Shown here piece after piece: positions 1-8,924 of a stretch of 64,000 nt of DNA (position 1 is its first letter; each line of letters starts with the position of its first letter). The notes under the pieces were generated by a model, which did not search any database, was not told the DNA's origin, and saw only the letters and a program-made list of their open reading frames with translations. The stretch is from Idiomarina sp. (GTDB lineage Bacteria > Pseudomonadota > Gammaproteobacteria > Enterobacterales > Alteromonadaceae), in the NCBI GenBank assembly GCA_020831965.1, contig JAFIFP010000014.1:186001-250000 (forward strand), written 5' to 3'. The position numbers and the translations under genes are program-made.

Positions 1-3000
1 TGATGGGCGCTTTCCATCAAAGATATCCAGACCAAGGCTTGTTGTTGCTTTGCGATGAGATGTTGGACTACCTGCGTTCTCGCAACACCCAGGAGCTACC
101 ACTCGATATCGCCATGATGCGGGTGTTAGGTGAAGTGATTGATGGTACCCGCTTCCGTTTTGTCTGTGGTGTGCAAGAAGCCATTTTTGACAGCGCCCAA
201 CTGTCTTTTGCTTCACAAGAAGTAAAACGGATCCGCGATCGTGCAGAGCAAGTGCTCATTACACGAGACGATATTAAATATGTGGTTGCTGAACGCCTAC
301 TCAAAAAAAATGCTCAACAAATGGCGTGGATCCGCAATTATCTTCAGAAATTCACCCATTGCTATGAACGTATGAACGAGCGCTTAGATGAGTTTGTCAG
401 TATGTTTCCTGTGCATCCAGATTACATCACTACGTTTGAGCGAGTGCGGGGAGCGGGTATTGAGCAGCGGCAAGTATTGCGCAGCTTGTCACGCCAAATG
501 CAAGCGCTAATGGAGCAAGATGTTCCAGAAAATACGCCAGGTGTATTCTCTTACGATACATACTGGGAAGAGCTACGCAACGACCCGAGCGCGAAAACAA
601 ACCCTGAAATAGGCCAAGTGATTGAAGTCGGTGAAACCTTGTTTACCCGTATCGACCAGGCTTACCCGGCGCAGCACGAGGTGAATTTTGCAAAACGGTT
701 AGTGGCCGCCCTGGCTATTCACCGGATGTCGGTAGGTGATATTTATAATGAAATGGGTGCAACAGCAGCCGAACTGCGTGACTCGCTTTGTTTGTACTTA
801 CCGCTAATTGAACAGTTGCCCGGTGAAAAGAGTAAAAATTTGGAGAACCAAATTGTTACGGTACTCACTAAAATTCGGCAAACCGTAAATGGTCAGTTTT
901 TCTCTAAAAATAAAGCTAACGATCAGTTTTACCTGGATCTGAAAAAGACCGAAGACTTTGATGCCTATATCGAGAACAAGGTACCGTTATTGGCGGATGA
1001 TCAGCTAAATAATGCCTATCGCACGGCTATGTTAGAGATTTTAGAAGAAACCGATGTTACCCGCCCCAACATCGAAATGTGGCAGCACGAACTAAAATGG
1101 TTAAAGCGCAACGTTAATCGGCCCGGATGGTTATTTTTAGGCTCTCCCAATCAGCGTGAAACGGCTAAACCGCCGTTAGATTATTACATGTACTTTGTGC
1201 AGCCAATTAATCCGCCCAAAGTAAAAAAAGAATTTATTCGCTCTGATGAAGTGCTATTTGTACTTGATAAGCCATCGACAGAGTTCGACCGCAGCTTACG
1301 TTATTATGCAGCAGCGATAGAACTACAAGCTACCGCAACAGGTAATGCTAAAAATGTCTACCAATTGAAGGCGCGCTCCTATTTACAAGAAATGCAAAGC
1401 TGGTTAAAAGCAAATTTTAAAGATGCCTATTTAGCGCAATACAATGGTCAATCTAAACCAATGATGAATTGGCTAAAAGGTGCGACCGTGCGAGGCATTA
1501 CTGGGATGCCAAATACAGAGGTTGGTGGGCTTCGTGAAATCTTTGAGGCAGTGGCTAGCGTCATTTTAAGCGATCATTTTGAAGCGCTGGCGCCAGAATA
1601 TCCAACCTTTAGCCAAGCCATTACTTATAGCAACATTCAAAGTGCCGCTATGGATGCTCTTGGCTTTATTGCAGGTGGTGCCGCGACTAAACGGGCAAAT
1701 TCCGTATTAGATGCACTGGAATTGCTAGACGGCGAACAGCTCAAGCCAGCTAAATCGCTTTATGCGCAGGCGGTGCTGGCCATTTTGGCCACGAAAGAGC
1801 CAGGGCAAGTGGTTAATAAAGCAGAACTGCTCGAGCAAATTCACTCCCGTTTATATTTTAAGCCCACCAGTTTCCGCTTAGAGCCAGAGTGGCTATTAGT
1901 GATCTTAGCAAGCTTGGTACATAGTGGTGAGCTAGAGCTTTCTGTCGTAGGGCATCACCTTAATGCCAGCGACGTAGTAAAGTTCAGAAGTGTACCTTTT
2001 GACGTACTCAAAGATTTTAAACATATTCAAGCGCCTAAAGACTTTAATGTTTCAGCCATTAAGGCTTTGCTAAACCTACTGGAGATGAATGAAGGGCTAG
2101 CCACCTCTATTCAGCAAGGTGATGACAGCGTCGTGCGCGATATGATGGCACGCAGCGAAAAGCGGGTGCAAGAGTTGGTTATGGGCCAGCAAAGCATCAA
2201 AGGCCGTTTGCCGTTATGGGGTAACTATGTGGTCGAGGAATCGGACGCCGATTCCTTAGCTAAACAGGTTAGTGCTTTAAAAGAATTCTTAGAAACCGCC
2301 GCGCGTTTTAATTCACCCGGTAAGCTGAAAAACTTTAAAGCCACCGCAGCAGAGGTTAACGAGCAAGCCAACAATTTAACAGCGTGGCATGGCTTTATTG
2401 AACTGCGTAACCTGGTTGATGAATTTAAAAGCTTTGCCGACTATTTAAGCCAGGCTGAAAGCGTATTAAGCGCAGATGATGCTTGGCAAAACGAGTTAGC
2501 CGCCTGCAGAAAAGCCTTACGTGATGGCTTGGCAGACAGTGCTTTGCGACATACCGCACCTTTTAAGGCGCAGCAGCTTAAAGCCTTGCAGGAGACTAAA
2601 ACCAACTATCAGCAGCGCTTTGTTAGCTTATACAGCAATGCGCGGCTCACGCCAGCTGAAGAAAAACAAAAGCAGACATTATTAAATGACAGCCGTTTGC
2701 AGCAGCTGGAAATGCTATCGGGTATTAATTTACTACCCGCTGTGCAACTGCAGGATTGGCGCCAGCTTTTCGCCAAGCTAAAGGTAGCGCAGGTCATAGA
2801 CAGTAAACTATTTGAGTTAAACCCAAAGCCAGTTGATTTTGCACCCAGGCTGGAAGCACCCGTTATCGCAACGCAACTCTTAAAGCAGTTAGACGATAAG
2901 CTTGATAGCTTAACGACTGATTGGGCATCTAACTTAAAAGGCTTGTTGGATGACCCCTTTATTAAACTCGACTTGCTTAAAGATGAAGATGCGCGCGAAA

Positions 3001-3239
3001 TCGAGGCCTTTATCGCCAGCGGCACGCTACCTGAGCCGTTAACCGCCGGTTTTATTGCCGCTGTAAATCAAGTGCTAGATGGCTTAGAAGAAGTGCGTAT
3101 TAGCGAAGAACAGCTGCTAAGCCAATTAGGCCAAGGTTTACCGCAAACGGTAGATGAGATAACCGAACGCTTTAAAAAGCTGTTGGCACAAAAGTGCCAG
3201 GGTAAAGAGCTCAGCAAAGTTCGCATTATTATTGACTAG
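1..3239 (+). CDS. brxC: BrxC-like ATPase (DUF6079 type), BREX type 3, 5' end missing
   Basis: This is a large P-loop ATPase-like protein of a BREX phage-defence system, cut by the left window edge; 1078 residues are visible from the first in-frame ATG at position 3. The visible N-terminus already contains a Walker B-like strand (LLLLCDEMLDYL, residues 13-24) and a sensor-like strand (FRFVCGVQ), so the Walker A loop must lie upstream and the ATG at 3 is not the true start. The rest is mostly helical, charged and without recognisable catalytic motifs. It resembles the DUF6079 family, which I know as the BrxC-equivalent in type 3 BREX. The next gene follows after 60 bases on the same strand. The methyltransferase-helicase-PglZ order downstream supports the assignment; sequence alone gives family-level confidence only. 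Leucine is often TTA, unlike the core genes further right. Confidence 0.75.
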   Translation, partial: MGAFHQRYPDQGLLLLCDEMLDYLRSRNTQELPLDIAMMRVLGEVIDGTRFRFVCGVQEAIFDSAQLSFASQEVKRIRDRAEQVLITRDDIKYVVAERLLKKNAQQMAWIRNYLQKFTHCYERMNERLDEFVSMFPVHPDYITTFERVRGAGIEQRQVLRSLSRQMQALMEQDVPENTPGVFSYDTYWEELRNDPSAKTNPEIGQVIEVGETLFTRIDQAYPAQHEVNFAKRLVAALAIHRMSVGDIYNEMGATAAELRDSLCLYLPLIEQLPGEKSKNLENQIVTVLTKIRQTVNGQFFSKNKANDQFYLDLKKTEDFDAYIENKVPLLADDQLNNAYRTAMLEILEETDVTRPNIEMWQHELKWLKRNVNRPGWLFLGSPNQRETAKPPLDYYMYFVQPINPPKVKKEFIRSDEVLFVLDKPSTEFDRSLRYYAAAIELQATATGNAKNVYQLKARSYLQEMQSWLKANFKDAYLAQYNGQSKPMMNWLKGATVRGITGMPNTEVGGLREIFEAVASVILSDHFEALAPEYPTFSQAITYSNIQSAAMDALGFIAGGAATKRANSVLDALELLDGEQLKPAKSLYAQAVLAILATKEPGQVVNKAELLEQIHSRLYFKPTSFRLEPEWLLVILASLVHSGELELSVVGHHLNASDVVKFRSVPFDVLKDFKHIQAPKDFNVSAIKALLNLLEMNEGLATSIQQGDDSVVRDMMARSEKRVQELVMGQQSIKGRLPLWGNYVVEESDADSLAKQVSALKEFLETAARFNSPGKLKNFKATAAEVNEQANNLTAWHGFIELRNLVDEFKSFADYLSQAESVLSADDAWQNELAACRKALRDGLADSALRHTAPFKAQQLKALQETKTNYQQRFVSLYSNARLTPAEEKQKQTLLNDSRLQQLEMLSGINLLPAVQLQDWRQLFAKLKVAQVIDSKLFELNPKPVDFAPRLEAPVIATQLLKQLDDKLDSLTTDWASNLKGLLDDPFIKLDLLKDEDAREIEAFIASGTLPEPLTAGFIAAVNQVLDGLEEVRISEEQLLSQLGQGLPQTVDEITERFKKLLAQKCQGKELSKVRIIID

Positions 3240-3299
3240 TTATTAGTTATTAAAGAAGGGCCGCCATGGCTGCCCTTAGCCCTTTATTTGAGAAACACT

Positions 3300-6113
3300 A
3301 TGCAGCAAGATAATCTATTTACGGAACAAGCCCAAACTGACAAGCCTGCAGGCCCGGTAACCTGCTTGGGTAAAACTTTTGCCAACGATGCCGAACGCCG
3401 AGCTTACTTTACCGCGTTACTTGCCGAAAAATTAAAAGACCCAGAGTTTCGTAAGATTGAAGGTCTTCCGATAGGCAGCAATGAAGATATTTTAAACCTG
3501 AGCGATCCGCCTTATTACACGGCCTGTCCAAACCCGTGGATTGCTGATTTTATTGCACAGTGGGAAGCAGAAAAGTCCAAGCAGCCTGAAGGTTATCATT
3601 ACCATCGTGAGCCGTTTGCGGCAGATGTAAGTGAAGGAAAAAACGATCCTATTTATAATGCTCACTCTTATCACACCAAGGTACCGCATAAAGCGATTAT
3701 GCGTTATATCCTCCATTACACCAATCCTGGAGATGTTGTATTTGATGGGTTCTGCGGGTCAGGTATGACAGGTGTGGCAGCACAAATGTGTGGTAACAGA
3801 GATGAAGTCTTGTCTTTAGGGTATCAAGTAACTTCAGACGGTGAAATTTTAAAAGAGGAAGTAAATGAATCAGGAGGTAAAAGCTGGATAAAGTTTTCTC
3901 TTCTTGGTGAGAGAAAAGTTTTATTGAGTGATTTGTCACCAATAGCCACCTTTATTGCAAAAAACTATAACTCACCAGTAGTTTTGTCTGACTTCGAGAA
4001 AAAATTTAATGAAATTATTTCTGCATTGAAGAGTGAAACTAGTTGGTTGTATGAAACTAATCACGAGGGGGGAAAGGGGGAGATAAACTATACTGTTTGG
4101 TCTGATGTATTCCTCTGTCCAGAGTGTTCTTCAGAAATAATATTCTGGGAACAAGCAGTAGACCAAGCCACCGGTAGTGTTAAGGATTTAATTCCATGTA
4201 AAACTTGTGGTGCAAAAAACTCTAAGAACGATCTAAGTCGTTTACCAATATCAAAATTTGACTCTAGATTAGGGAGCGTAACAAACAGAGTAAAGCAGGT
4301 TCCTGTATTAATTCAGTATACTTTCAATGGGAAAAGGTATCAAAAAAAACCTGACGCTTATGATATAGAATTGATAAATAAAATAGAATCACTAGAGATT
4401 CCTTATGATTATCCAATAGATAGAATGCCATTAGGTAAGGAATCTCGACGAAATGACCCATCTGGAATAACTCATTGTCATCAGTTTTTTACCAAAAGAA
4501 ATCTTTGGGCATTGTCCAGTTTATATTCAAAAATAAAAGATGATAATATTAAATTCCTGTTTACGGGAATATTAAATAGATCATCACTGATGAACAGGAT
4601 TCACTTAAAGAAGTTTTTCTTCGGTGGTGGTGGTTGGAATGCCGGCTACCTAAAAGGAACTCTGTATATATCATCAATTCCTATCGAAACCTCTGTCTTT
4701 GAACAGTTATGTGATAGGTTTAAAGCGGTTCGGAGGGCGTTGGAGAAGCTTTCATCGAATTATCGAGCTGTTTGCTCTCTTCAGTCAATGACAAATATTA
4801 GTATTAGAAATGACACCTTAGATTACATATTTATAGATCCTCCGTTTGGTGCGAACCTGAATTATTCAGAACTGAGCTTTCTTTGGGAGGCTTGGTTAAA
4901 GGTTAAAACTAATAATGAGCTTGAGGCTATTGAAGATACTAGTAACGGTAAAAATCTTTTAGCCTATAGAAACATCATGTCTGCTTGCTTTGCGGAAGCA
5001 TATAGAGTCCTAAAGCCGGGAAGATGGGTTACAGTTGAATTTTCAAATACAAGTTCTGCTGTCTGGAATTCAATACAAAGCTCATTAAATGACTCTGGCT
5101 TCATTGTTGCGAATGTTTCTGCTTTAGATAAAAAACAAGGGAGCTTTAAAGCTGTTACAACGCCAACTGCAGTTAAGCAAGATTTAGTTATTTCAGCGTA
5201 TAAACCGAATGGTGGCTTTGAAGATCGGTTTAAGAATGAAGCGAAAACTGAAGCTGGAGTTTGGGATTTTATAAGAACGCATTTGCAGTATTTGCCATTG
5301 CTAAAGATACAGGATAATTCACTGCTGCAAATCCCTGAACGTGACCCACGCATTCTTTTCGATCAAGTTGTAACTTACTATGTGCGCAAAGGTTACCAGT
5401 TACCCGTTTCTAGCCAAGAATTTCAAACCGGTTTAGCGCAGCGCTTTATCGAGCGTGATGGCATGTACTTCTTAGACGAGCAAGCCGCGGAATATGATAA
5501 GAAAAAAACCATAGTCGGTGAGTTAGTGCAGACTTCGTTGTTTGTTAAAGATGAAGCCAGTGCGATTCAATGGTTACGCCAGCTACTAAAGCTCAAGCCA
5601 CAGCTGTTTTCAGACATCAATCCACAGTTTATGCAGCAGCTTAGTGGGTGGAGTAAAAACGAAGTTCAGCTAGATTTACGTGAATTACTAAACCAGAACT
5701 TCCTTTGCTATGACGGCAAAGATGAAGTTCCGGAGCAGATCCATAGTTACCTTTCGACCAACTGGAAGGAGCTGCGTAACTTAGCCAAAACCGCCCATGA
5801 GCTTAAAGCCAAAGCCAAAGACCGTTGGTATGTGCCTGATCCAAATAAAGCCGGCGACTTAGAAAAGCTGCGTGAGCGCTCACTGTTAAAAGAGTTTGAA
5901 GAATACAAAACTGCTAAGAAAAAGCTGAAAGTATTCCGGATTGAAGCCGTGCGTACTGGCTTTAAAAAACTGTGGGAAGCACAAGATTTTGCCAGTATTT
6001 TAGAGATTTCAACCAAGCTGCCAAACAATGTTATTGCTGAAGATCCAATACTGCTGATGTACTACGACCAGGCCATGATGCTGTCGCAAAACAACAGTAA
6101 TGAGGACTGGTAA
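3300..6113 (+). CDS. pglX: BREX type 3 DNA methyltransferase (PglXI-like) with AT-rich central block
   Basis: This is an S-adenosylmethionine-dependent amino-DNA methyltransferase of about 937 residues, expected to mark host DNA so that BREX spares it. An N-terminal DPPYYT segment is followed by the SAM-binding loop FDGFCGSGMTG (around residues 147-158) and then the catalytic DPPF motif (around residue 512). Between them lies a Zn-ribbon-like pair, CPEC and CKTC, near residues 272 and 300. The C-terminal 270 residues are helical and charged. I chose ATG at 3300; a TTG at 3288 is in frame but has no ribosome site. The stop is 3 bases before the helicase start. The middle of the gene (about 3790-5300) is far richer in A+T, with AGA arginine codons, while both ends resemble the neighbours. 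This suggests the specificity region was exchanged by recombination. Confidence 0.8.
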   Translation: MQQDNLFTEQAQTDKPAGPVTCLGKTFANDAERRAYFTALLAEKLKDPEFRKIEGLPIGSNEDILNLSDPPYYTACPNPWIADFIAQWEAEKSKQPEGYHYHREPFAADVSEGKNDPIYNAHSYHTKVPHKAIMRYILHYTNPGDVVFDGFCGSGMTGVAAQMCGNRDEVLSLGYQVTSDGEILKEEVNESGGKSWIKFSLLGERKVLLSDLSPIATFIAKNYNSPVVLSDFEKKFNEIISALKSETSWLYETNHEGGKGEINYTVWSDVFLCPECSSEIIFWEQAVDQATGSVKDLIPCKTCGAKNSKNDLSRLPISKFDSRLGSVTNRVKQVPVLIQYTFNGKRYQKKPDAYDIELINKIESLEIPYDYPIDRMPLGKESRRNDPSGITHCHQFFTKRNLWALSSLYSKIKDDNIKFLFTGILNRSSLMNRIHLKKFFFGGGGWNAGYLKGTLYISSIPIETSVFEQLCDRFKAVRRALEKLSSNYRAVCSLQSMTNISIRNDTLDYIFIDPPFGANLNYSELSFLWEAWLKVKTNNELEAIEDTSNGKNLLAYRNIMSACFAEAYRVLKPGRWVTVEFSNTSSAVWNSIQSSLNDSGFIVANVSALDKKQGSFKAVTTPTAVKQDLVISAYKPNGGFEDRFKNEAKTEAGVWDFIRTHLQYLPLLKIQDNSLLQIPERDPRILFDQVVTYYVRKGYQLPVSSQEFQTGLAQRFIERDGMYFLDEQAAEYDKKKTIVGELVQTSLFVKDEASAIQWLRQLLKLKPQLFSDINPQFMQQLSGWSKNEVQLDLRELLNQNFLCYDGKDEVPEQIHSYLSTNWKELRNLAKTAHELKAKAKDRWYVPDPNKAGDLEKLRERSLLKEFEEYKTAKKKLKVFRIEAVRTGFKKLWEAQDFASILEISTKLPNNVIAEDPILLMYYDQAMMLSQNNSNEDW

Positions 6114-6116
6114 ACA

Positions 6117-8924
6117 ATGCTCTCGCAAGCTGGGGTGTGGCAATCAGGAAGCTGGCTATGGAGTAAAAGCCTGGAGAGTTATGTTCAGCTTGTTTCTGAG
6201 CATCACCTTTGGCAAAAGCCATATTACACAGTGCTTATGACTGGGCAGCAGGAAACACGCTGTTTACCAACTGACGATTTAACCGAAGATGGCCCAAACT
6301 GGCACCAAGTCCCCTTTGGGCTTAGCTATATTGCTACCGCTGCGCGTATTGCTAATGCGCAGGCGGAAGGCGATTTACTTTCGCCAATGGAAGCCAATGT
6401 TATCCCGCTACCGCATCAACTAAAGGCGCTACGCAAGGCCTTTAGTCAGTCGCAAATACGCTATTTGTTTGCCGATGAAGTGGGCTTAGGTAAAACCATT
6501 GAAGCAGGCTTGGTGACCCGTGAGTTAAAACTACGAGGTATGGCAAAACGCATTTTAGTGTGTGCGCCTAAAGGGTTAGTAAGCCAGTGGCTAAGTGAAA
6601 TGCAGCTGCACTTTAATGAAACCTTCCACCTGGTGCAGCCCGGCGATTATAAAACCCTCGATGCCAATGACAACCTATGGAGTCGACATCACCAGGTGGT
6701 TTGCTCGATAGACAGCATTAAACCTTTAGAATATCGCAAAGGCTGGACGGCAAAGCAACTGCATACCTACAACAAAGCCCGCTTTGATGATGTACTAGCT
6801 GCCGGTTGGGACCTGATAATTATTGACGAAGCCCACCGGTTAGGTGGCAGTACAGATCAGGTTGCTCGCTTTAAGTTAGGCCAAGGCTTAGCAGATGCCG
6901 CACCCTATTTATTGTTGTTATCGGCCACACCGCACCAAGGTAAAACCGATGCCTTTCATCGTTTGTTGTCGCTACTAGATGTGAAAGCCTTCCCGGATAT
7001 TAGCAGTGTTACCAAAGATCGTGTGCAGCCTTATGTTGTTCGTACAGAGAAAAGCCAAGCTATTAATGCTGAAGGTACGCGGCTGTTTAACCAACGTAAA
7101 ACAGAGTTAATACCGGTAGCCTGGAGTACGCAGCATAAGTTACAGCGCCAGCTTTACGAAGCTGTGACCGACTATATTCGGGTGGGTTATAATCAGGCCA
7201 AAGCGAAACGTCAAAATGCCATCGGTTTTTTAATGATTTTAATGCAACGCTTGGTGAGCTCTAGCAGCCGAGCTATTGCCAAAACCCTCGCCAGGCGATT
7301 AGAGGCACTAGACGCCAGCCAGCTGCAAACGGAAATAGACTTTTCTGACGATTGGCAAGATTTAGATGGCCAAAGCCAACTGGACGACTTAATACAAACT
7401 GGCCGTTCGGGTTTGGCTGATGAAAAAGCTGAAGTCACTTTTTTACTAGAATTAGCGGAGCGCTGTATTGCGCAGGAAACCGACGCGAAAGCGGAAGCGC
7501 TATTAAGTTGGATTTACAAGCTGCAGCAACAAGAGCAAGATCCGAAACTCAAGGTGTTGGTATTTACCGAGTTTGTGCCGACGCAACAGATGTTAGCGCA
7601 GTTTTTAATCGATCATGGTATGAGCGTGGTGTGCTTAAACGGCTCGATGGACATACCAGAGCGTAAACAAGTACAACAAGAGTTCGCCAAAGAGACCCGG
7701 GTATTAATCTCGACCGATGCCGGTGGTGAAGGCTTAAACCTGCAGTTTTGCCACATTATTGTGAATTACGATATGCCTTGGAACCCGATGCGGGTAGAGC
7801 AACGCATTGGCCGGGTAGACCGTATCGGCCAACCGTTTGCGGTAAAAGCATTAAATTTTGTATTGGAAAATACCGCTGAGCACCGTGTGCGCGAAGTGTT
7901 AGAAGAGAAGCTGCAGATTATTCTCGAAGAGTTTGGCGTGGATAAAACCAGTGATGTATTGGATTCCTCTGCCAGTAACCACTTGTTTGATGAATTGTTT
8001 ATGTCACAGGTGGTGGACCCCAGCAAACTTGACCATGAACTGACCACAGCGCTGGAAACATTAAGAGAAAATGCCCAAGAAAAGCGCCAGCAAGATGCCC
8101 TGTTTGGTGGTGATGTACCGCTTCAGCTGGATGAATATCAACAAACGTTAAACCATCCGATGCCTTATTGGGTGGAGCAAATGGTTGCATATTACTTGCA
8201 ATGGCAGCAAGCGCTGGGCAGGCCCGCAGAATTTATCCGCAACAAAAAGGGCAGTGTAAACATAACCTGGCCTGATGGCAGCACAGTGGAAGATATTACC
8301 TTTAGTGGTAAAAAAGCTCAACAGCAAACAGAGTTAAGCCTGCTCACACTAGAAGAGCCACACATTGCTAAGCTTTACCAACAGCTGCCGCTTTGGGTGC
8401 CCTCGATGCCTATTCCATGTGTTAGATTTACTCAGTTACCGGCTGGTGCCACTGGCTATTGGGCTTTGTGGTGCGTAGAGCTGTCACCGCATCAAACAAC
8501 CAAAAAGCGCTTTTTACCGATTTTTGTAAATACCAGTGGCCGCTATTTTGCAGCGGCTTCAGGCCGTATTTGGGAAGCGGTTTGCCAAGCAGAGTTTGAG
8601 GTAATAGCGGCAAACCCCGATGCGCCAAGCGTTAACTCGGATGTGCTAGCGATGCTCAATGCTGCAGCGCAGCGAGAAGGTGAGGCTTTATTTAATGTGT
8701 TGCATACAGAATATGAAACTGAGCTCGCTCGCGAAATAGATAAAACAGAATTCTCTTTTTTAGCTAGGCGTAAAGCCATAGAGCGGATCGGTTTACCTGA
8801 AGTGAAGCAGTATCGATTGCGGCAACTGGAAGTTGAGCAAAGTGAGTGGCAACAACAGATTGAGCAAAGACGCCACGTATTTCCGCAGTTAAACCTGATG
8901 CTAGTGATTGAGATCCCTGGATGA
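6117..8924 (+). CDS. brxHII: SNF2/RapA-type helicase of BREX type 3 (BrxHII-like)
   Basis: This is a superfamily 2 ATPase/translocase of 935 residues. It has motif I DEVGLGKTIEAG (about residues 119-130), a DEAH box (about 237), SATPH (about 268), and in the second RecA fold STDAGGEGLNL (about 532) and RIGRVDRIGQ (about 562). This motif set is typical of SNF2/RapA-like DNA translocases rather than processive helicases. The remaining 350 residues are probably a substrate or partner domain with no motif I recognise. It starts 3 bases after the methyltransferase stop and overlaps pglZ by ATGA, so it is translationally coupled to both. Position between methyltransferase and PglZ is where type 3 BREX carries brxHII. 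The helicase family call is firm; its role in the defence cycle is inferred. Confidence 0.82.
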   Translation: MLSQAGVWQSGSWLWSKSLESYVQLVSEHHLWQKPYYTVLMTGQQETRCLPTDDLTEDGPNWHQVPFGLSYIATAARIANAQAEGDLLSPMEANVIPLPHQLKALRKAFSQSQIRYLFADEVGLGKTIEAGLVTRELKLRGMAKRILVCAPKGLVSQWLSEMQLHFNETFHLVQPGDYKTLDANDNLWSRHHQVVCSIDSIKPLEYRKGWTAKQLHTYNKARFDDVLAAGWDLIIIDEAHRLGGSTDQVARFKLGQGLADAAPYLLLLSATPHQGKTDAFHRLLSLLDVKAFPDISSVTKDRVQPYVVRTEKSQAINAEGTRLFNQRKTELIPVAWSTQHKLQRQLYEAVTDYIRVGYNQAKAKRQNAIGFLMILMQRLVSSSSRAIAKTLARRLEALDASQLQTEIDFSDDWQDLDGQSQLDDLIQTGRSGLADEKAEVTFLLELAERCIAQETDAKAEALLSWIYKLQQQEQDPKLKVLVFTEFVPTQQMLAQFLIDHGMSVVCLNGSMDIPERKQVQQEFAKETRVLISTDAGGEGLNLQFCHIIVNYDMPWNPMRVEQRIGRVDRIGQPFAVKALNFVLENTAEHRVREVLEEKLQIILEEFGVDKTSDVLDSSASNHLFDELFMSQVVDPSKLDHELTTALETLRENAQEKRQQDALFGGDVPLQLDEYQQTLNHPMPYWVEQMVAYYLQWQQALGRPAEFIRNKKGSVNITWPDGSTVEDITFSGKKAQQQTELSLLTLEEPHIAKLYQQLPLWVPSMPIPCVRFTQLPAGATGYWALWCVELSPHQTTKKRFLPIFVNTSGRYFAAASGRIWEAVCQAEFEVIAANPDAPSVNSDVLAMLNAAAQREGEALFNVLHTEYETELAREIDKTEFSFLARRKAIERIGLPEVKQYRLRQLEVEQSEWQQQIEQRRHVFPQLNLMLVIEIPG

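Noticed and set aside
3256-3277. Small inverted repeat AAGGGC...GCCCTT between the BrxC-like and methyltransferase genes
   Set aside because: Stem is only six pairs with a mismatch above it and there is no T-run; not convincing as a terminator or operator.
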